From positions 1 to 39,811 of IMG/VR virus record IMGVR_UViG_3300043449_000699: a stretch of 39,811 nt of DNA; one strand, 5' to 3'. The notes beneath the pieces were generated by a model, which did not search any database, had not been told where the DNA came from, and was given only the letters and a program-made list of their open reading frames with translations. Positions 1 to 7,860 of this stretch are shown here, one piece after another. A program made the translations under genes and the position numbers. The DNA is from a virus. Every line of letters starts with the position of its first letter. The stretch's first letter is position 1.

Positions 1-65
1 GCACTAGCGCCCATCGCTCCTGATGCTATGGTGCCGACTGCGGCGGCTGCAAAACCCCAAGGCAT
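1..65 (-). CDS. internal virion (ejection) protein, 5' fragment duplicated at the window edge
   Basis: This is the first 21 codons of the gene whose complete copy lies at 38989-39747; the start codon at 65-63 corresponds to 39747-39745. It is a fragment only because the circular genome was cut here. See the full entry for function. Confidence 0.85.
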   Translation of the reverse strand, partial: MPWGFAAAAVGTIASGAMGAS

Positions 66-129
66 GGCTATATCCTCTTAGAAAACTTGTTGCGGATGCA
101 GATAATCAACGTCATGCGGTCTTCATCGC
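1..129. repeat. terminal repeat (left copy) of a circular assembly
   Basis: Bases 4-129 are identical to 39686-39811, and bases 1-3 match 39683-39685 except base 3 (A here, G at 39685). The copy covers the start of the ejection-protein gene and the end of the oxygenase-like gene, so both are intact when the ends are joined. This is what an assembler leaves on a circular or circularly permuted molecule; it could also be a short true terminal repeat, but P22-type packaging favours permutation. The differing base is synonymous (Ser codon AGT versus AGC). Confidence 0.9.
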
Positions 130-634
130 TGTCGTTGGTTACCCAATGCGTGTACTCGTTGTCAAACGAAAACACGTCCCCCGGCTTAGTCACCAGTGCC
201 TCACCTTCAAAGTGAAACGCCTGCTTGTCGTTGGCGGCTAACTGCACCGCGTACTTGTCGTAGTACGAGGCGTGCCACCCGTGGTCGCTGTGCGGCAAAC
301 ACTGCTCACCCGCCGGTATCTTGGTGATGAGTACGCCGCCCAACCGTTCGCCGTCCACCGCCGACATGATGCCAAACACGATAGGCGCTACGCTGGGAAT
401 GAGGTCGGCTTCCGGATACCAGACCGACTCATGCACATCGTTGAACTGCTGCCGGTCACCGTTGAAGTTGGCCCAGTCGTTGTATCGCACCCAAATGTCA
501 GACAACTTGCTGTGCGGGCCGCCGTAGCCCTCACGGCGAGGGGCGTAGCGGTCCCAAATGTCCGGATGCGCGGCAATCTCGGCGTTCAAGCCGGATACGT
601 CTACGCCGCTGAACAGCAGGCGGATGCGGCTCAT
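68..634 (-). CDS. aspartyl/asparaginyl beta-hydroxylase-like 2OG-Fe(II) oxygenase
   Basis: A 188-residue protein with the layout of Asp/Asn beta-hydroxylase-type, 2-oxoglutarate and Fe(II) dependent oxygenases. Seen: an HSD triad (His115, Asp117) in 'LPHSDHGWH', a distal His163 in 'EYTHWV', and Arg173 in 'DRMTLIICI' at the usual place for binding the 2-oxoglutarate carboxylate. The beta-rich stretch 'GDVFSFDNEYTH' fits the double-stranded beta-helix core. Its ATG overlaps the stop of the sulfotransferase-like gene (ATGA), and two bases separate it from the next virion gene. It could hydroxylate a virion or host protein, but no substrate is visible. Family is fairly sure; activity is inferred. 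Confidence 0.72.
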   Translation of the reverse strand: MSRIRLLFSGVDVSGLNAEIAAHPDIWDRYAPRREGYGGPHSKLSDIWVRYNDWANFNGDRQQFNDVHESVWYPEADLIPSVAPIVFGIMSAVDGERLGGVLITKIPAGEQCLPHSDHGWHASYYDKYAVQLAANDKQAFHFEGEALVTKPGDVFSFDNEYTHWVTNDSDEDRMTLIICIRNKFSKRI

Positions 635-1101
635 GCTGCCAGCCCTCGCGCAGCCATGAACTTGGAGACATCCCGCTGGACGTTCATCTCCATGAGTTGC
701 CTGGTACGCTGCTCATCAAACCCGTCACCGATAACCCGATTCCACAGGCCGCGTATGCAATCCAAGTTGGAAAGGTCGTCGTAGTACAAGGCAGAGTGCT
801 GAGGCAGCGTGTGCTGCGTTGCATCGTAATTCAGCCCCAACTTGGCAGCAGAAGCGGTTATCTGCTGCGGACGCCGGTACAGGGTGTAGTAGGTAGCCGT
901 GGGAAACGCCGCGTACACCGCCTGCGGATTGCGGTATGCGCCGGTATCCACAGCGCCAACAACCCGTTCAGTGCGGGCTTGCGGCAGGTCTTGCCAGTTC
1001 TTTTCCGCCGTCAATTCGTGAAAGCAAAAGCTGTCACGCGCAGTCAGCAGCGTAGACAGCCATGCAGTTCCCGAACGTGGCAGGGAAAAGATAAAGAACA
1101 T
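631..1101 (-). CDS. sulfotransferase-like protein
   Basis: A 156-residue protein beginning with a beta strand and loop 'FSLPRSGTAWLSTLL' (Pro8-Arg9-Ser10-Gly11-Thr12, Trp14), the 5'-phosphosulfate-binding loop of PAPS-dependent sulfotransferases. A second phosphate-binding element may be 'YRRPQQITAS' near residue 75. It is short compared with typical sulfotransferases (about 250-300 residues), so it may be a minimal or reduced form. It is joined by TAATG to the upstream structural gene and by ATGA to the oxygenase-like gene, so the two enzymes are probably made together. Sulfation of a surface sugar or protein is possible but not shown. Confidence 0.65.
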   Translation of the reverse strand: MFFIFSLPRSGTAWLSTLLTARDSFCFHELTAEKNWQDLPQARTERVVGAVDTGAYRNPQAVYAAFPTATYYTLYRRPQQITASAAKLGLNYDATQHTLPQHSALYYDDLSNLDCIRGLWNRVIGDGFDEQRTRQLMEMNVQRDVSKFMAARGLAA

Positions 1102-1436
1102 TAGGTCACTTCCCGCCCACTAGCGCGGATGTTGATAGCCGACCCCGTACCCGCCACGGTCGAGATGTACCCGCCGGACTCAAGGTAGTGGCCAACAATC
1201 TCAGGGAACGTGTACGTCTCGCCAGCCGCCAGCGACTTGGTCTTTACCGTTAGGTTCTGGTTGCCCGAGGAGTCGTACTGGGTGACAAGGTTGACGGACA
1301 GGGTAGCCGCCGACGCCGAGTAATTGGTCGCCGTGAACTTGTCGATGATGGCCTTCACGCCACTGGCGGTGTACTGGGTCGTCTGAGACGCCTCAGCCAC
1401 CTTGGACGGAATCAGGACGCGGACGCTGACAGTCAT
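1101..1436 (-). CDS. conserved phage virion-associated protein
   Basis: A 111-residue protein of alternating strands rich in Thr, Ser and Ala ('TQYTASGVKAIIDKFTATN', 'YTFPEIVGHYLESG', ending 'INIRASGREVT'). The pattern recalls small beta-sandwich proteins often found among tail genes of phages, but I cannot name a function. Its ATG overlaps the stop of the small membrane gene before it (TAATG), and its own stop overlaps the sulfotransferase start, so it sits in a tightly coupled late operon. Confidence 0.6.
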   Translation of the reverse strand: MTVSVRVLIPSKVAEASQTTQYTASGVKAIIDKFTATNYSASAATLSVNLVTQYDSSGNQNLTVKTKSLAAGETYTFPEIVGHYLESGGYISTVAGTGSAINIRASGREVT

Positions 1437-1570
1437 TAGTGCTTGTCCGGATTGGCGTGGTCAGCGGGCTTGCTGCCGCCCTTTTTGGCAGTTTCACGTG
1501 GAACGTACCAAAGTTCGTACGCCGCGTAGGCAAACATGGCAACAATTGCCAAACCAAATACAATTTCCAT
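1436..1570 (-). CDS. small single-pass membrane protein
   Basis: A 44-residue protein starting 'MEIVFGLAIVAMFAYAAYE', a hydrophobic helix long enough to cross a membrane, followed by a short charged, Lys/Pro-containing tail. A strong ribosome-binding site (AAGGAG) lies about seven bases before the ATG, and its TAA overlaps the next gene's ATG. Size and layout fit a small late membrane protein (for example an accessory lysis or virion protein), but nothing more specific is visible. Confidence 0.6.
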   Translation of the reverse strand: MEIVFGLAIVAMFAYAAYELWYVPRETAKKGGSKPADHANPDKH

Positions 1571-1579
1571 GCCCACTCC

Positions 1580-2185
1580 TTAACTGAACACGAACCGGAC
1601 GCGGCCTACTGCACCGTTGGACCCAGCGCCGTTTATTGGCCCTGCGCCACCGTTACCACCAGCGCCGCCAACGAGGCTACCGTCACCGGCTACCGGGATA
1701 CCGCCATCAGGCGTACCACCCGTGCCGCCGGTCGTGTTGGTGACCGTACCACCGCTTGCCGTACCACCTGCGCCACCGGCTCCACCAGAGGCTCCACGTT
1801 GCCCGCCAGCACCACCGTTGCCCGTCATAAGGGTCATCGTGAAAGTGCCGCTGTAGGCGTTGGAAAGCGTGCCTGGGTTGCCGTTGGAACCCGTGCCGCC
1901 GCCTATGCCGCCTGCGCCTACAGTGTACAGGATGGTTTGTCCACCCGCACCCGTCACGGTAAGGCTGGTTTTGCTGTAGCCACCGGCACCGCCACCACCG
2001 CCGTCTTGGTCGCTGATGCCGTCCGTAAAGCCGTTGCCGCCACCGCCACCGCCACCCCACGTCTGCACGATGCAGGTGGTGTAGCCGGACGGGATGGTCA
2101 GGGTGCCAGCCCCCGCCGTGGTGTAGTCGAAGGTGTTGGCAGCAGCACTGCTGTACGGCCCCAACCCGGCGAGGATGCCGCTCAT
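1580..2185 (-). CDS. glycine-rich tail tip / adhesin-like protein
   Basis: A 201-residue protein that is a third or more glycine from residue 40 on, with runs such as 'WGGGGGGGNGF' and 'GGAGGAGGTASGG', ending in 'GAVGRVRFVFS'. Long Gly-rich segments between short aromatic or polar motifs are known from phage tail-tip adhesins such as the T-even gp38 family, where they form polyglycine-II helices carrying host-range loops. The start ATG overlaps the stop of the fibre gene before it (TGATG), which fits a fibre-plus-tip pair. Role in host recognition is inferred from composition and position. Confidence 0.6.
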   Translation of the reverse strand: MSGILAGLGPYSSAAANTFDYTTAGAGTLTIPSGYTTCIVQTWGGGGGGGNGFTDGISDQDGGGGGAGGYSKTSLTVTGAGGQTILYTVGAGGIGGGTGSNGNPGTLSNAYSGTFTMTLMTGNGGAGGQRGASGGAGGAGGTASGGTVTNTTGGTGGTPDGGIPVAGDGSLVGGAGGNGGAGPINGAGSNGAVGRVRFVFS

Positions 2186-2973
2186 CAGGTTAGGCCCGAA
2201 CCGGCAATCAGCCAGTTGGCCGCGCCAATCTTGGTCAGGGTCGCCAAGCCGTTACGGGCAAGGGTGCGGCTGCCGGTCGTGGTGCTGTTGGCCAGCGTCA
2301 TCGTGTCGGTCGTAATGGCGATGGTCAGCGAGGTGGCGTCGGTGTTGACCACCATGATGGTAGTGCCGACCGGAAACGCTACCGAGGCGTTGGCAGGGAC
2401 GGTCAGGGTCAGGCTGGTGCCGCTCATCAGCACCTGCTTGCCACGGTCTGCCAGCACCAGTTCGTAGTTGGCTGACTTGGCGTTCTGCGGGCAATCCCGC
2501 CAGCCAAGGTTGTAGGTGTTCGTCAGTTCGTCCTTGGCGGACGCCGTGCCGGTAAAGGTGGGCGAGGCAAGGGGGGCGTAGGTAGAGGCTGCCGTAGCCG
2601 CCGTGATGCCGTCCGTGATGCCGTAGCCGGCAAGGGTAGTCGGCTCGCCCGTGATGGACGACCAGGCGACCGAGGACACGTCGTTCACACCCCGCAGGTT
2701 GTCCATCGTCCACAGCGTGACGCTGGTAGAGGTCTTCAAGACCAGCTTGTACGCCGCCCCTGCCGTCAGCCACACCTCCGACGCCACGCGACCGGCAGAG
2801 TCCAGCACGATGGGGTTCGTGTGCGCCACCGTGCCTGCCGAGTCCTGATAGGTCGTGACAGGGGTGGTCGTACCGGCAGAGTAGGCGTACAGCAGGCCAC
2901 CGGCCAAAATAGCGCCCGAGTTGTCAAAAAACTGCCAGCCAGCGCCAGCGATGGGGGAGAGATTTACGCTCAT
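2185..2973 (-). CDS. tail fibre / tail-collar type protein
   Basis: A 262-residue protein. The N-terminal part ('LSPIAGAGWQFFDNSGAILAG', then 'YSAGTTTPVTTYQDSAGT') matches a recurrent module at the start of podovirus and siphovirus fibres. 'GYGITDGITAAT' near the middle is the short repeat seen in trimeric fibre shafts. The C-terminal third is a Thr/Ser-rich beta region. Coupled by a 4-base overlap to the gene before and by TGATG to the Gly-rich protein after it, so the two may form one appendage. Family recognition is by pattern only. Confidence 0.7.
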   Translation of the reverse strand: MSVNLSPIAGAGWQFFDNSGAILAGGLLYAYSAGTTTPVTTYQDSAGTVAHTNPIVLDSAGRVASEVWLTAGAAYKLVLKTSTSVTLWTMDNLRGVNDVSSVAWSSITGEPTTLAGYGITDGITAATAASTYAPLASPTFTGTASAKDELTNTYNLGWRDCPQNAKSANYELVLADRGKQVLMSGTSLTLTVPANASVAFPVGTTIMVVNTDATSLTIAITTDTMTLANSTTTGSRTLARNGLATLTKIGAANWLIAGSGLT

Positions 2974-3683
2974 AGGAGGTTGACCTGCGAAACGGTAAGG
3001 ATGATGGAGGGTACGCCTGGTACGGGCGCAGATGCCGTCAACGCCTCCAAGGATACTGCGGTGTCAGTGGTTGACCACATCAATTGGAAATAGTCGGTAG
3101 CCTTCATCCGCAGCATGAAGTTCCATGCTGCCACGAACTTGCCGGACGAGCCTTGCAGGGTGACGTTGGTGGCCGAGTTGACCACGTCTACGCCGTTGAT
3201 TCGCGGCCAAATGGACACCAAATGCGCCGACGCAGAACTAGACGTGAATTGGATGCTGAACTGGACGTTGTAGACGCCGGGGTTGTTTATCACGATGCGG
3301 GAGGTGGGCGACCCACGCTCTACGCCGAACGACAAGTCCGTGGTGTTGAACGTGATGGCGTACGCAGTGTTGGCCGCCGCTGCTGTCTGGTCGGTGGTGT
3401 CGTAGAACGCACCGTAGTACAGCCGCTGCTGCTCAGGCACGGCGGGCATGAGGTACAGGCCCTCAACCTTGTTCTGCAGGTCGTAAATGTAGGCGTCCGC
3501 AGCGACCAAGGACGGCCCCAACTGCAGGTCTTCCACGGAGACTTGGCTGGTGCCGCCACCCGTGATGTTGTACAGGTTCACGAAGAACCGGTACCACTCA
3601 CGCGACATCAGCCCCGTGCGCTTGTCGATGAAGTCAACACGCGGGGCAGGTATCTGGGTGACGTTAGGGGGGTTCTCAGCCAT
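2970..3683 (-). CDS. virion protein with C1q/TNF-like beta domain
   Basis: A 237-residue protein. The N-terminus ('VDFIDKRTGLMSREWYRFFVNLYN') is a motif common to structural proteins of P22-like and other phages, followed by a Gln/Val-rich, probably helical stretch. From about residue 85 the sequence ('AYAITFNTTDLSFGV', 'GVYNVQFSIQF', 'FVAAWNFMLRM') resembles trimeric C1q/TNF-like jelly rolls. It overlaps the gp10-like gene by 8 bases. Likely a tail needle or collar component, made with the tail machine; the exact role is inferred. Confidence 0.6.
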   Translation of the reverse strand: MAENPPNVTQIPAPRVDFIDKRTGLMSREWYRFFVNLYNITGGGTSQVSVEDLQLGPSLVAADAYIYDLQNKVEGLYLMPAVPEQQRLYYGAFYDTTDQTAAAANTAYAITFNTTDLSFGVERGSPTSRIVINNPGVYNVQFSIQFTSSSASAHLVSIWPRINGVDVVNSATNVTLQGSSGKFVAAWNFMLRMKATDYFQLMWSTTDTAVSLEALTASAPVPGVPSIILTVSQVNLL

Positions 3684-5106
3684 TGGTGCCGTCTATCGCA
3701 AGTTCAGCACCCATAATGACCATCTTTACAGGGTCGGTGCCGCTGACTTCGTACACTCGGTCACGCAACTTGGTGGTCATGCCCAGCCGCCGCCAAATGG
3801 CACGGGTAGCGTAGCCGCCAATGTTGCCAATACCCACCCAGCGTTCGTTAGACCAAGTGTGGCCGCCGTCATCCGAGAAGCGCAGCATGACCTGGGGGTT
3901 GCTACCCTGCCCCGTCAGCAGGCCCACGCCCGACTCGCAGTCCAATTGCAGGGAGTGGTGGGTAGTGCGCTTCAGGTTGTTCTGCCCCGTGGGCAAGGCA
4001 CGCCATGAGCGCAGCCACTTCTGCGGCACGCCGTTGTCAGCGTAGACGGACAGGTCGAGGACGTACACGCTGCCGTTCTCGTAGTCGCCAACGTGCGGGA
4101 CGCTGTTGAAGGCTGCGTGGCAGTTGCTGCGGTGGCGGACAAAGTCGCCGTTCAAGAAGCCAGCGCGTTCGTGCCATGAGTTGACGGCAACGTCGTACAC
4201 CCACGTCTTGCCCGCAGTCGGGAAACTCAGCACATAGAAGGCATGACCTTCCTGCTGGTAGGTATAAGCGATGGCGTCCGCAATAGTGCTGTACGACTGG
4301 ATGGCGTACTCAATAGCATGAGTAGAAACGCGCTGTCCTGTGTAGCCATTGGCGCGGTAGACAATGCCCTGCCCGCGAGCATCAGCACCCAGCCAGAAGA
4401 TGCCATTGTCCAGCTTGGCAACCGAATACGGGGCAACGCAGCCGATTTCATTGAAAGCGCCCTGAATGCGGGTCAGCGGGAAGTCCGGTTCGCCCGAGTT
4501 GTACCAGACTTCCGTGGAGTCCGTGCCGAACAGCCACAGTTCGCGGTGGTCCACGATGAGCGACACCAGCCCGTCAGGTGAGCCTTCAGCGGACGCAAAG
4601 TCCAGCGGGTCTACCGACAGACCGTCCAGCAGGGAGGTAATCCACACCGTCTGGCTGTTGGGCTGGTTGAATACGAAGTAGCCGTCAAGGTAGCCTACGT
4701 TTACCGCCCCCTCAAAGTCAGGGTCGGTAATCTGGGCAAACACGTCGGTGTTGTAGTTGTAGATGAACCCGTCAGGGTTACAGGCGATGAACAACTGAGT
4801 GCCGTTGTCGGCCATGCTCACAGGGCCAGTACCCGTCACCGTGCCTTTCAGCGTGGCAACGTAGCCGGAGGTCACTTGGTAGAAGCCCGTACCCGAAACG
4901 ACGTACAGGTAGCCGCTGTGCGACCACATCCCACGGATAGGGCCGGTGCCTACGGTAGCCACTAGGCGCAAGCCAGGCGCACGGTTCAGGAAGCCGGGTT
5001 CCTTGCCGCCCTCGGGTATCGCTTCTGGGAAAAGGTTGATGCAGCGGTTGTCGGCGGCGTTCACCGACCGAGCAACGTATGCTGCCCCAAGGATGGGAGT
5101 TTTCAC
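3676..5106 (-). CDS. P22 gp10-like tail / packaged-DNA stabilisation protein
   Basis: A 476-residue protein beginning 'MKTPILGAAYVARSVNAADN' with 'NLFPEAIPEGGKEPG' and 'LNRAPGLRLVATVG' soon after, the signature opening of the P22 gp10 family. In P22, gp10 forms a hexameric ring below the gp4 ring, plugs the packaged head and carries the tail needle. The rest is a run of Trp/Tyr-rich beta repeats ('RGMWSHSGYLYVVSGTGFY', 'LFIACNPDGFIY') as expected for a propeller-like body. Length fits the family (about 470). It directly follows the gp4-like gene. Confidence 0.88.
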   Translation of the reverse strand: MKTPILGAAYVARSVNAADNRCINLFPEAIPEGGKEPGFLNRAPGLRLVATVGTGPIRGMWSHSGYLYVVSGTGFYQVTSGYVATLKGTVTGTGPVSMADNGTQLFIACNPDGFIYNYNTDVFAQITDPDFEGAVNVGYLDGYFVFNQPNSQTVWITSLLDGLSVDPLDFASAEGSPDGLVSLIVDHRELWLFGTDSTEVWYNSGEPDFPLTRIQGAFNEIGCVAPYSVAKLDNGIFWLGADARGQGIVYRANGYTGQRVSTHAIEYAIQSYSTIADAIAYTYQQEGHAFYVLSFPTAGKTWVYDVAVNSWHERAGFLNGDFVRHRSNCHAAFNSVPHVGDYENGSVYVLDLSVYADNGVPQKWLRSWRALPTGQNNLKRTTHHSLQLDCESGVGLLTGQGSNPQVMLRFSDDGGHTWSNERWVGIGNIGGYATRAIWRRLGMTTKLRDRVYEVSGTDPVKMVIMGAELAIDGTNG

Positions 5107-5846
5107 TAATAGTTACCGGCGTAGACGTTGAACCGCTGGCGCGTCCCCACGATGCTGTAGGGAATCGACATCACATCCTCGGGGTTGTTGATGCGCTTCA
5201 GGTTCCGCTTGCTGGTCATTGCAATGCGCTGCACCTGCGGCGAGGGTTCCACGCCAAACTCAGGTGCAAGTTCGCAGGCGAGGTTGTAGCGGAACGCGCG
5301 CAGGTAACCCGGCGGAAAGGCAAGTGCCGTACCCAAGGCAGCGGGCTGCGTCAGCGGGGACACCGAAACAAAGTGCCACTCCAGCGCACGGGTTGGCACT
5401 GGGTAGATGTACATATCAATGTTGGGGTAGTTGGTGTTTACCCATATCACCTGCGGGTACGAGGACGTTACGGTCTTGACCGCAATGCCGTCGTACTGCT
5501 GCTGGTTGATGATTTTGATGCCGTATGAGATGCCCGACGTGGGGTCAATGAAGTAGGTGCTGTCGTCCAACTGAATGGGACGGTCACCGATGAAGTCACC
5601 GGTGGGGCCAAGCGACTGGTTAATCTGCCCAGCAGGCCAAGTAAACACTTGGTCCTGCGTGGTGAAGATAGACAGGCGCTCGGTGTTCCAAGAGTCAATC
5701 ATCTGCTGCATGGCGACAAGGGCATCCGCGCCGGTAGCGGCAGACGGCGTCTCACCTTCAGCAAGCATCCCTAGCAGGCGCAGGGAGCCGTTAATGATGT
5801 CGCTGGCAGTGACTGCGGCAGGACTGCCGGAAAGTACGATGGGCAT
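5106..5846 (-). CDS. P22 gp4-like tail accessory factor
   Basis: A 246-residue protein. Near the N-terminus 'ASDIINGSLRLLGMLAEGETP' and 'AMQQMIDSWNTERLSI' are typical of the gp4 head-to-tail adaptor family, whose twelve copies bind the portal and close the head after packaging. Towards the C-terminus 'FPPGYLRAFRYNLACELAPEF' also fits. P22 gp4 is shorter (about 166 residues), but longer versions are common in related phages. Joined by TAATG to the small gene before it and followed directly by the gp10-like gene, the expected order. Confidence 0.85.
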   Translation of the reverse strand: MPIVLSGSPAAVTASDIINGSLRLLGMLAEGETPSAATGADALVAMQQMIDSWNTERLSIFTTQDQVFTWPAGQINQSLGPTGDFIGDRPIQLDDSTYFIDPTSGISYGIKIINQQQYDGIAVKTVTSSYPQVIWVNTNYPNIDMYIYPVPTRALEWHFVSVSPLTQPAALGTALAFPPGYLRAFRYNLACELAPEFGVEPSPQVQRIAMTSKRNLKRINNPEDVMSIPYSIVGTRQRFNVYAGNY

Positions 5847-5947
5847 TATTCAGTCTCCAGAACAACATCGTCATCTGCGTTGTTCAAACGCCGCAACGCT
5901 TCTTGCGTAGACGGTGACAATTGTACAGGCGTGTAATCGTCAACCAT
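5846..5947 (-). CDS. 33-residue acidic protein between tailspike and gp4-like genes
   Basis: A very short frame (ATG 5947-5945, stop 5848-5846) giving 33 residues, starting 'MVDDYTPVQLSPSTQEALRR' and ending in an acidic tail. Its start overlaps the tailspike stop and its stop overlaps the gp4-like start (TAATG at both ends), which is hard to explain unless it is translated. It may mainly serve to couple translation. No family recognised. Confidence 0.5.
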   Translation of the reverse strand: MVDDYTPVQLSPSTQEALRRLNNADDDVVLETE

Positions 5948-7722
5948 TAAACTGCCGCCCTTGAAACTTCTGTCCAGTAACTGCCAGACCCCATGACGGT
6001 CAGCGTTGAGTCGGCAGTAGCCACGAAGTTTGCGGTTAACTTTAGGTTTCCAGCAGCGTCAAACGCCGTGGGAGTTCCCGTAAACTTTAAGGTTGCCGTG
6101 TACCCGTCAATGATGGGGCCACCAATGTTTGAAAAGTTTGTGTTGCCCGTAACCTCAACAACATCAAACCCAAGTGGCAAAATAAACCCGTCAGCCGCCA
6201 CAACCGTTGGGTTGCTGCCAATTTTGCGGTTAGCCTTGAAGTTTAGGCGAGTTGCACCCGACACAAATCGAATGTCCGTCGTGTGAATTCCAACAGCGTT
6301 GTTGGCAATCACAAGGTCAGAGCAGCCGTTATTGATGTCTATGCCGTAGGGATGCGTGTACGCTCCCGTCAGCACCTGGTTGCCCGTAAAGGTTCCGGTA
6401 GACACGTTGTTAATAGACAGAGCAACTGCTGACGAATTGTTGCCGTTGTTGGCGCGAACGGTGCTGTCAGAAAACACTACCTCATCAACGCCAGTAAACA
6501 CCGCGCCGTTGTTGCCGTTGTCGGCAATCAGCGTGTTGTTGATGCGAACATCGCGGCAGGTAGACAGGCCAATGTTAATGCCATTGCCCTTAAAGTTTTT
6601 GACCGTGCAGCCATCAAGTTTTATATGGCGAACGGTTGGCGTGGTGCTGCCATCAAGCCAAAAGGCAGAGTTTGAGCTGTTGCCGCCATTGTTGCCATCA
6701 AAGTAGACGTTGGAAAACTCCATGTTTAGGCACGACAGCGAGGCGTCATTTTGCGGGTTGATGTAGCACAACGAGTTGTACGCAAACCCGCAGTGACCAG
6801 TGTCAAAAAACAGGCCGTCGCCGCAGCGGATGATGATGCAGGCGGCATGGTAGTGAGCGCCGCCGTAAACGCCGTATCCCTTGATATTAAAGTTGGTAAA
6901 AAAGATTTCACTGGGAATTTCGGTGGTTCCGGTGTAGTTGCGGAACTCAAGCAAATTGGAACCAGCGGCTAGGCCGGTAAACGATGTACTGCCAGTGACC
7001 GTAAGGTTTGCCCAGTGCTGGTCTGCGCCACCCTCAATGACAATGCCTTGAAACACATTACGAATGTCTATGTTTTCGAAGTACGCACGGTCAGCCCGAG
7101 TAACCAACAGCGCAACGCCAGCGGTCGGGTTGACGGCAGACGACTGGTTAATGCCAATGTCTTTTACCGTGATGTCAGAAATACGCGCACTGCTAGGCGT
7201 TGCGGACGCAAACGTAAAAGTGTTGAAGTTGCCAGTTTGCTGAATAAACGATTGCCGAGGACCATCACCAAAGATGGTCACCCTGCTGCGCGTAATTGGC
7301 GTCAAGGCGCTTGAAATGATGTACCTGCCGTAAGGAAACAACAGGGCGTCAAACTCGCCAGCGTTTAACTTGGCAATGGCTGCGTTGATTGCGGCAGTGT
7401 CGTCCGTAGCGTTGTCGCCGCGAGCGCCAAAGTTCTTAACCGAAACGATGCCCGCATCTTGCGGGTCAAACAGCAGCACGTCCGTTTTCAGCTCTGCCGC
7501 AAAGTTGGTAGCAGAGATGGACAGCGTGTAGCGACCGTTGTCAGCGTAGAAGAAAAACTGACCGTCACTGTCCGTCGTGACAATGCTGCTTGGCACAACC
7601 GTCAGGCCGTTGTCGCTGTAGATGGTAGCGAGCGTCAGCGTGTTGTAGACGTACACGGTGACAAGTGCATCAGGAATGGCGTTGCCGTGAACATCTTGGA
7701 TGACATCTTGGTACTTTTGCAT
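5947..7722 (-). CDS. tailspike with pectate-lyase-like beta-helix
   Basis: A 591-residue protein. Residues 1-92 form an N-terminal virion-anchor module also present in the fibre gene at 7861. 'VKNFGARGDNATDDTAAINAAI' (about 96-118) is the classic entry to pectate-lyase-type right-handed beta-helices of tailspikes, followed by many Asn/Gly-rich rungs ('FSNVYFDGNNGGNSSN', 'IKLDGCTVKNF'). Such spikes bind and often cut surface polysaccharide; no catalytic residues can be assigned. The gene reads more A+T rich than its neighbours, as expected for a frequently exchanged host-range gene. Confidence 0.85.
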   Translation of the reverse strand: MQKYQDVIQDVHGNAIPDALVTVYVYNTLTLATIYSDNGLTVVPSSIVTTDSDGQFFFYADNGRYTLSISATNFAAELKTDVLLFDPQDAGIVSVKNFGARGDNATDDTAAINAAIAKLNAGEFDALLFPYGRYIISSALTPITRSRVTIFGDGPRQSFIQQTGNFNTFTFASATPSSARISDITVKDIGINQSSAVNPTAGVALLVTRADRAYFENIDIRNVFQGIVIEGGADQHWANLTVTGSTSFTGLAAGSNLLEFRNYTGTTEIPSEIFFTNFNIKGYGVYGGAHYHAACIIIRCGDGLFFDTGHCGFAYNSLCYINPQNDASLSCLNMEFSNVYFDGNNGGNSSNSAFWLDGSTTPTVRHIKLDGCTVKNFKGNGINIGLSTCRDVRINNTLIADNGNNGAVFTGVDEVVFSDSTVRANNGNNSSAVALSINNVSTGTFTGNQVLTGAYTHPYGIDINNGCSDLVIANNAVGIHTTDIRFVSGATRLNFKANRKIGSNPTVVAADGFILPLGFDVVEVTGNTNFSNIGGPIIDGYTATLKFTGTPTAFDAAGNLKLTANFVATADSTLTVMGSGSYWTEVSRAAV

Positions 7723-7724
7723 GG

Positions 7725-7859
7725 TTACTCTTTTGACTCATGCTTGTCAGCGTTACGCAGCGCCGTTACTAAAGATTCTACTTCGCGCATAGGCCGCGCC
7801 AAAAGGTAATCGTGTAAGGCGCGTAACAGTGATTCAGGCACTAGGTATTGCGGCTCCAC
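7725..7859 (-). CDS. small helical protein between the two tail spike/fibre genes
   Basis: A 44-residue frame with a GTG start at 7859-7857, preceded by GGAG six bases away inside the end of the fibre gene. The product opens 'MEPQYLVPESLLRALHDYLL' and is mostly amphipathic helix ('VESLVTALRNADKH'). Small proteins of this look occur beside tail genes in podoviruses, but I do not know their function. It fills the gap between the two anchor-sharing genes almost exactly, which supports it being real. Confidence 0.55.
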   Translation of the reverse strand: MEPQYLVPESLLRALHDYLLARPMREVESLVTALRNADKHESKE

Positions 7860-7860
7860 G

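Noticed and set aside
1-129. True direct terminal repeats as in T7-like phages
   Set aside because: Only about 129 bases, lying inside genes, and the packaging genes are P22-like. An overlap of a circular assembly explains it better.
1439-2467. Long plus-strand frame (342 codons)
   Set aside because: It lies opposite the Gly-rich adhesin and fibre genes; its Arg/Thr/Ala-rich product has no domain look, crosses the gene junctions and comes from GC-rich antisense codons.
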